Below are positions 5,414-7,301 of a stretch of DNA of 7,301 nt, one piece after another. The stretch lies in assembly GCA_018664365.1 (NCBI GenBank), contig JABJOK010000117.1:1-7301 (forward strand), read 5' to 3'. The DNA is from Candidatus Peregrinibacteria bacterium (GTDB lineage: Bacteria; Patescibacteriota; Gracilibacteria; UBA1369; LOWO2-01-FULL-3). Positions within the stretch are counted from its first letter, which is position 1. Each line of letters starts with the position of its first letter. The notes below the pieces were generated by a model. That model ran no database searches, had not been told where the DNA came from, and was given only the letters and a program-made list of their open reading frames with translations. The position numbers and the translations under genes were made by a program.

Positions 5414-6378
5414 AACTTTGGAGAGTAACATCTTTTGGACTGGTCTTTGTTGTTGTTGTTTTGATATGGATTTTCGTTATTGGAATATCCTCAAATCAAC
5501 CTGGATCCTTTTTTAATAAAGGGCACAATGCTGTGTGGATTGGGCACAAGTGGGTTGATACAGAAATGAGTGACTCTACAATTCAGAAGCTCGTAAATAA
5601 CTTCAGGCAAAATCAAATTGATACAGTTTTCGTGCATGTTGGTCCGTTAGAAGAAGATGGAACTATAGATCCTGAAATATACAAGTATGCTCTCGATTTT
5701 ATTGATACGGCACGTATTTTTGACGAGGATATTGAATACCAGGCATGGCTTGGACAAATACGCAGCAAGATAGATTTGTCTAATCCTGAGGTAAGACATA
5801 ACGTTGCCAACGTATCTATGATCATGTCTCAAATGGTTGGATTTGATGGAATTCACTTTGATGTCGAGCCGGTATGGGATGGTGACAGTGATTTTATTAG
5901 AACGCTTAAGGAGGCCAAAGAGGTCATTCCTTCTGACAAAAAGATTTCTGTAGCATTGGCTGAATATATACCCGGTTCTTTGATATGGTTCATTGAAGAA
6001 ATATGGCCATTAGAGAATTACAACTCTGAGGTAAACTATGAAAATGTTGCCGACTATGCTGATCAAATTGTTGTTATGGTCTATGACCTTGGCATAGAAG
6101 AAGACTGGAAATATCATTGGATTGTACAAGAAGAAACTATTCGCGTTACTGACCTACTACCTGACAAAGAGGTGTTTATCGCTATTCCCGCATACGAAGA
6201 TGAAAAAGAAGGATTTCATCCAGAAGTTGAAAATGTGAAGAATGGCCTAATCGGAATTATTAAAGGATTGAATAACTTCAGAAGCAACGAAAATAGCTTT
6301 GCGGGTGTTGCTATCTATCCTTATTGGGAAATAGATGATAGTGAATGGGAAGTTTATAATGACCTTTGGTTAAAATAA
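5410..6378 (+). CDS. Membrane-anchored GH18-like TIM-barrel protein (putative glycosidase)
   Basis: A 322-residue protein with an N-terminal signal anchor (about residues 7-27) and an extracytoplasmic domain resembling glycoside hydrolase family 18. The strand-4 signature is FDGIHFDVEP (145-154): D146, D151 and E153 match the DGxDxDxE pattern including the acid/base Glu, while the middle Asp is His149. VVMVYD (221-226) matches the family's M-x-Y-D motif, and AIYPYWEID near the C-terminus supplies the usual late tryptophan. GH18 enzymes cleave beta-1,4-linked N-acetylglucosamine polymers, so a wall or exopolysaccharide substrate is plausible. The start is the ATG at 5410, in a 4-nt ATGA overlap with the methyltransferase; an upstream in-frame ATG at 5368 would only add a peptide read from that gene and spoil the anchor. 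ybeY follows after 1 nt. The fold is fairly sure; catalytic activity is inferred. Confidence 0.75.
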   Translation: MKLWRVTSFGLVFVVVVLIWIFVIGISSNQPGSFFNKGHNAVWIGHKWVDTEMSDSTIQKLVNNFRQNQIDTVFVHVGPLEEDGTIDPEIYKYALDFIDTARIFDEDIEYQAWLGQIRSKIDLSNPEVRHNVANVSMIMSQMVGFDGIHFDVEPVWDGDSDFIRTLKEAKEVIPSDKKISVALAEYIPGSLIWFIEEIWPLENYNSEVNYENVADYADQIVVMVYDLGIEEDWKYHWIVQEETIRVTDLLPDKEVFIAIPAYEDEKEGFHPEVENVKNGLIGIIKGLNNFRSNENSFAGVAIYPYWEIDDSEWEVYNDLWLK

Positions 6379-6379
6379 T

Positions 6380-6835
6380 ATGCTCAAATTAGAAATTTCA
6401 AATAGCACAAAGGATAAATTGGGAAAGAAATTTTTCGAGGATCTTGTTGTGCGCTTCGAAAAAATTATGAAGAAAAGGGTAGTGGAGTATTTGGGGAAGA
6501 GAGACGGTGCTGTTGATCTAGTGCTTGTAGGGGACTGTAAGATAAGAAGTTTAAACCGGGATTATCGTAAAAAGGATAAGGTAACTGATGTGATTTCATT
6601 TGCGTACTTAGAGGTAACTGATTATGTACAAGCCCCCGGAGATGTGATTGTGGGTGATATCTTCATCTCTATTCCTACTGCTAAAAGACAGGCTAAGAGT
6701 AATAAACACAGCCTGAAGAAGGAGCTAGAGGTGCTGTTTGTGCATGGAATGCTTCACCTATTTGGATTCGATCATAATAACGATTCTGAGGAGAAAGAGA
6801 TGGAAGGATGGGCTAAGAAGATTGCATCCAAATAG
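6380..6835 (+). CDS. ybeY: YbeY, 16S rRNA maturation / ribosome quality-control endoribonuclease
   Basis: A 151-residue protein matching the YbeY (UPF0054) family in length and motifs. The Zn-binding signature is HGMLHLFGFDH (122-132), with ligands H122, H126 and H132. Upstream is the conserved segment SLNRDYRKKDKVTDVISF, followed by GDIFIS. YbeY is a single-strand endoribonuclease involved in 16S rRNA 3'-end processing and 70S quality control. The ATG lies 1 nt after the stop of the GH18-like gene, with no Shine-Dalgarno, so translation is probably coupled. This is the last gene of the operon that starts with the surface protein. No hairpin-plus-T-run terminator is visible downstream. Confidence 0.96.
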   Translation: MLKLEISNSTKDKLGKKFFEDLVVRFEKIMKKRVVEYLGKRDGAVDLVLVGDCKIRSLNRDYRKKDKVTDVISFAYLEVTDYVQAPGDVIVGDIFISIPTAKRQAKSNKHSLKKELEVLFVHGMLHLFGFDHNNDSEEKEMEGWAKKIASK

Positions 6836-6859
6836 ATACCATAAAACAATAAGAACCCT

Positions 6860-6888
6860 TTGACAAACCTATGTATCCCCTTTATAAT
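6860..6888 (+). promoter_or_regulatory. Perfect consensus sigma-70 promoter
   Basis: TTGACA (6860-6865) and TATAAT (6883-6888) are both exact consensus hexamers with the optimal 17-bp spacer. Initiation near 6895 would produce a leader of about 115 nt before the ATG at 7011. It is by far the strongest promoter-like sequence in the window and lies right after ybeY. Confidence 0.8.
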
Positions 6889-7010
6889 CAGCGCTATTTT
6901 GCGTACAAAGTAAGCTAGTCTCTTGCTCTTGTGTTGCTCTAGGCGCCCTAACAGGCAGCCTTGAGTATCGAGGGTATGAACGTTGGTTTACTTACGGGGA
7001 GACATTAGAT
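6889..7010 (+). other. Long 5' leader of the Trp-rich membrane protein gene
   Basis: About 115 nt of transcribed but apparently non-coding sequence lies between the consensus promoter and the start codon. I see only weak local pairing (for example CCTTG 6959-6963 with CGAGG 6969-6973) and no riboswitch, tRNA or terminator that I recognise. The length is unusual beside the very short leaders elsewhere in the window, so a regulatory or small-RNA role is possible but unproven. Confidence 0.35.
6996..7001 (+). promoter_or_regulatory. Shine-Dalgarno (GGGGAG) for the 7011 gene
   Basis: GGGGAG sits 9 nt before the ATG at 7011, a normal spacing. It is the only convincing Shine-Dalgarno in the window and supports both this start and the reality of the small gene. 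Confidence 0.6.
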
Positions 7011-7265
7011 ATGCAAACATACATTAAGTGGATCGATGAGTGGTGGATGATCCTGCTCGAGATCTATCTTACGTTTGCGCTGGCATGGCTCGGTGTAGGC
7101 CATATTATCGCAGAAGTTCAAGAACCCACGGTTCAGTGGAACTGGATCGTACTTGGCTGGTACTCCAGCTGGGTCTTGGTCCTCGTCGTGATGATCTACC
7201 TGAGCTGGAGATTCTTCCAGCGTGACGAAGCTCGTCGAAAAGCCTGGGAAGAAGAAGGCGCCTAG
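7011..7265 (+). CDS. Small tryptophan-rich two-helix membrane protein, function unknown
   Basis: An 84-residue protein I do not recognise. It has a short N-terminal segment (MQTYIKWIDE), a membrane helix at about residues 11-34 (WWMILLEIYLTFALAWLGVG), a loop (EVQEPTVQWN), a second helix at about 44-66 and a charged tail with RDEARRK and a final EEEGA. Ten of 84 residues are Trp (7, 11, 12, 26, 43, 45, 50, 54, 66, 79), about 12%, far above normal; many lie at helix ends where Trp favours the membrane interface. A consensus promoter and a good Shine-Dalgarno precede it, so it is probably strongly expressed. GC is higher than in the rest of the window (55% over 7141-7200 against 33-42% in lines counted upstream). 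The final 36 bases after its stop are GC-rich and hold no identifiable feature. The gene call is good; function is unknown. Confidence 0.7.
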   Translation: MQTYIKWIDEWWMILLEIYLTFALAWLGVGHIIAEVQEPTVQWNWIVLGWYSSWVLVLVVMIYLSWRFFQRDEARRKAWEEEGA

Positions 7266-7301
7266 CGTCGAACTCCCCAGTTACCAACAACCCTGGCGGC
7301 G

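Noticed and set aside
6959..6973. Hairpin in the 7011 leader as a terminator or attenuator
   Set aside because: The stem is only 5 bp with a G-T pair and there is no T-run after it.
6889..7010. tRNA gene in the leader
   Set aside because: No T-arm GGTTCGA-type motif, no acceptor-stem pairing and no plausible cloverleaf.

Overview
The window is a compact, AT-rich bacterial stretch of roughly 35-42% GC in the lines I counted. It uses the standard code: TGA ends three of the genes, so there is no Gracilibacteria-type recoding. Genes abut or overlap, most start codons lack a Shine-Dalgarno sequence, and the cargo is a mix of cell-envelope and core RNA-maturation genes. My best guess is a Candidate Phyla Radiation (Patescibacteria)-like bacterium with peptidoglycan and an S-layer-type surface. 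This is inference from style and content; no marker gene proves it.

Layout. At the left edge, on the minus strand, is the first two thirds of glutamate racemase (murI). A 71-bp divergent spacer with three T-tracts phased at 10 bp separates it from two overlapping plus-strand genes for membrane-anchored coiled-coil DUF881 proteins (621-1974). Converging on these, with a 21-nt overlap, is a minus-strand gene (1954-2601) for an unusual protein: an N-terminal excisionase/MerR-like helix-turn-helix, an acidic linker, a coiled coil and a C-terminal membrane anchor. Around and inside this gene lies a dense cluster of the heptamer TGTCTAC and its variants (about 2309-2780), in both orientations. This is the most intriguing signal in the window.

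Divergent from the HTH gene, a good sigma-70-like promoter (2720-2748) drives a tight four-gene operon. It encodes a secreted seven-repeat FG-GAP beta-propeller protein with C-terminal S-layer-homology (SLH) domains (2773-4953), a SpoU/TrmH-family RNA 2'-O-methyltransferase starting inside it (4859-5413), a membrane-anchored GH18-like TIM-barrel protein (5410-6378) and the rRNA maturation endonuclease YbeY (6380-6835).

After ybeY the character changes. A perfect consensus promoter (TTGACA-N17-TATAAT), a leader of about 115 nt, a clear Shine-Dalgarno and a higher-GC gene for an 84-residue, two-helix, tryptophan-rich membrane protein (7011-7265) follow. The last 36 bases hold nothing I can name.

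How it fits together: murI supplies D-glutamate for peptidoglycan, the SLH/propeller protein and GH18-like protein act at the envelope, and the DUF881 pair probably acts at the membrane or division site. The HTH membrane protein is placed to control itself and the surface-protein operon, or to tether this DNA to the membrane. That last idea is a hypothesis.
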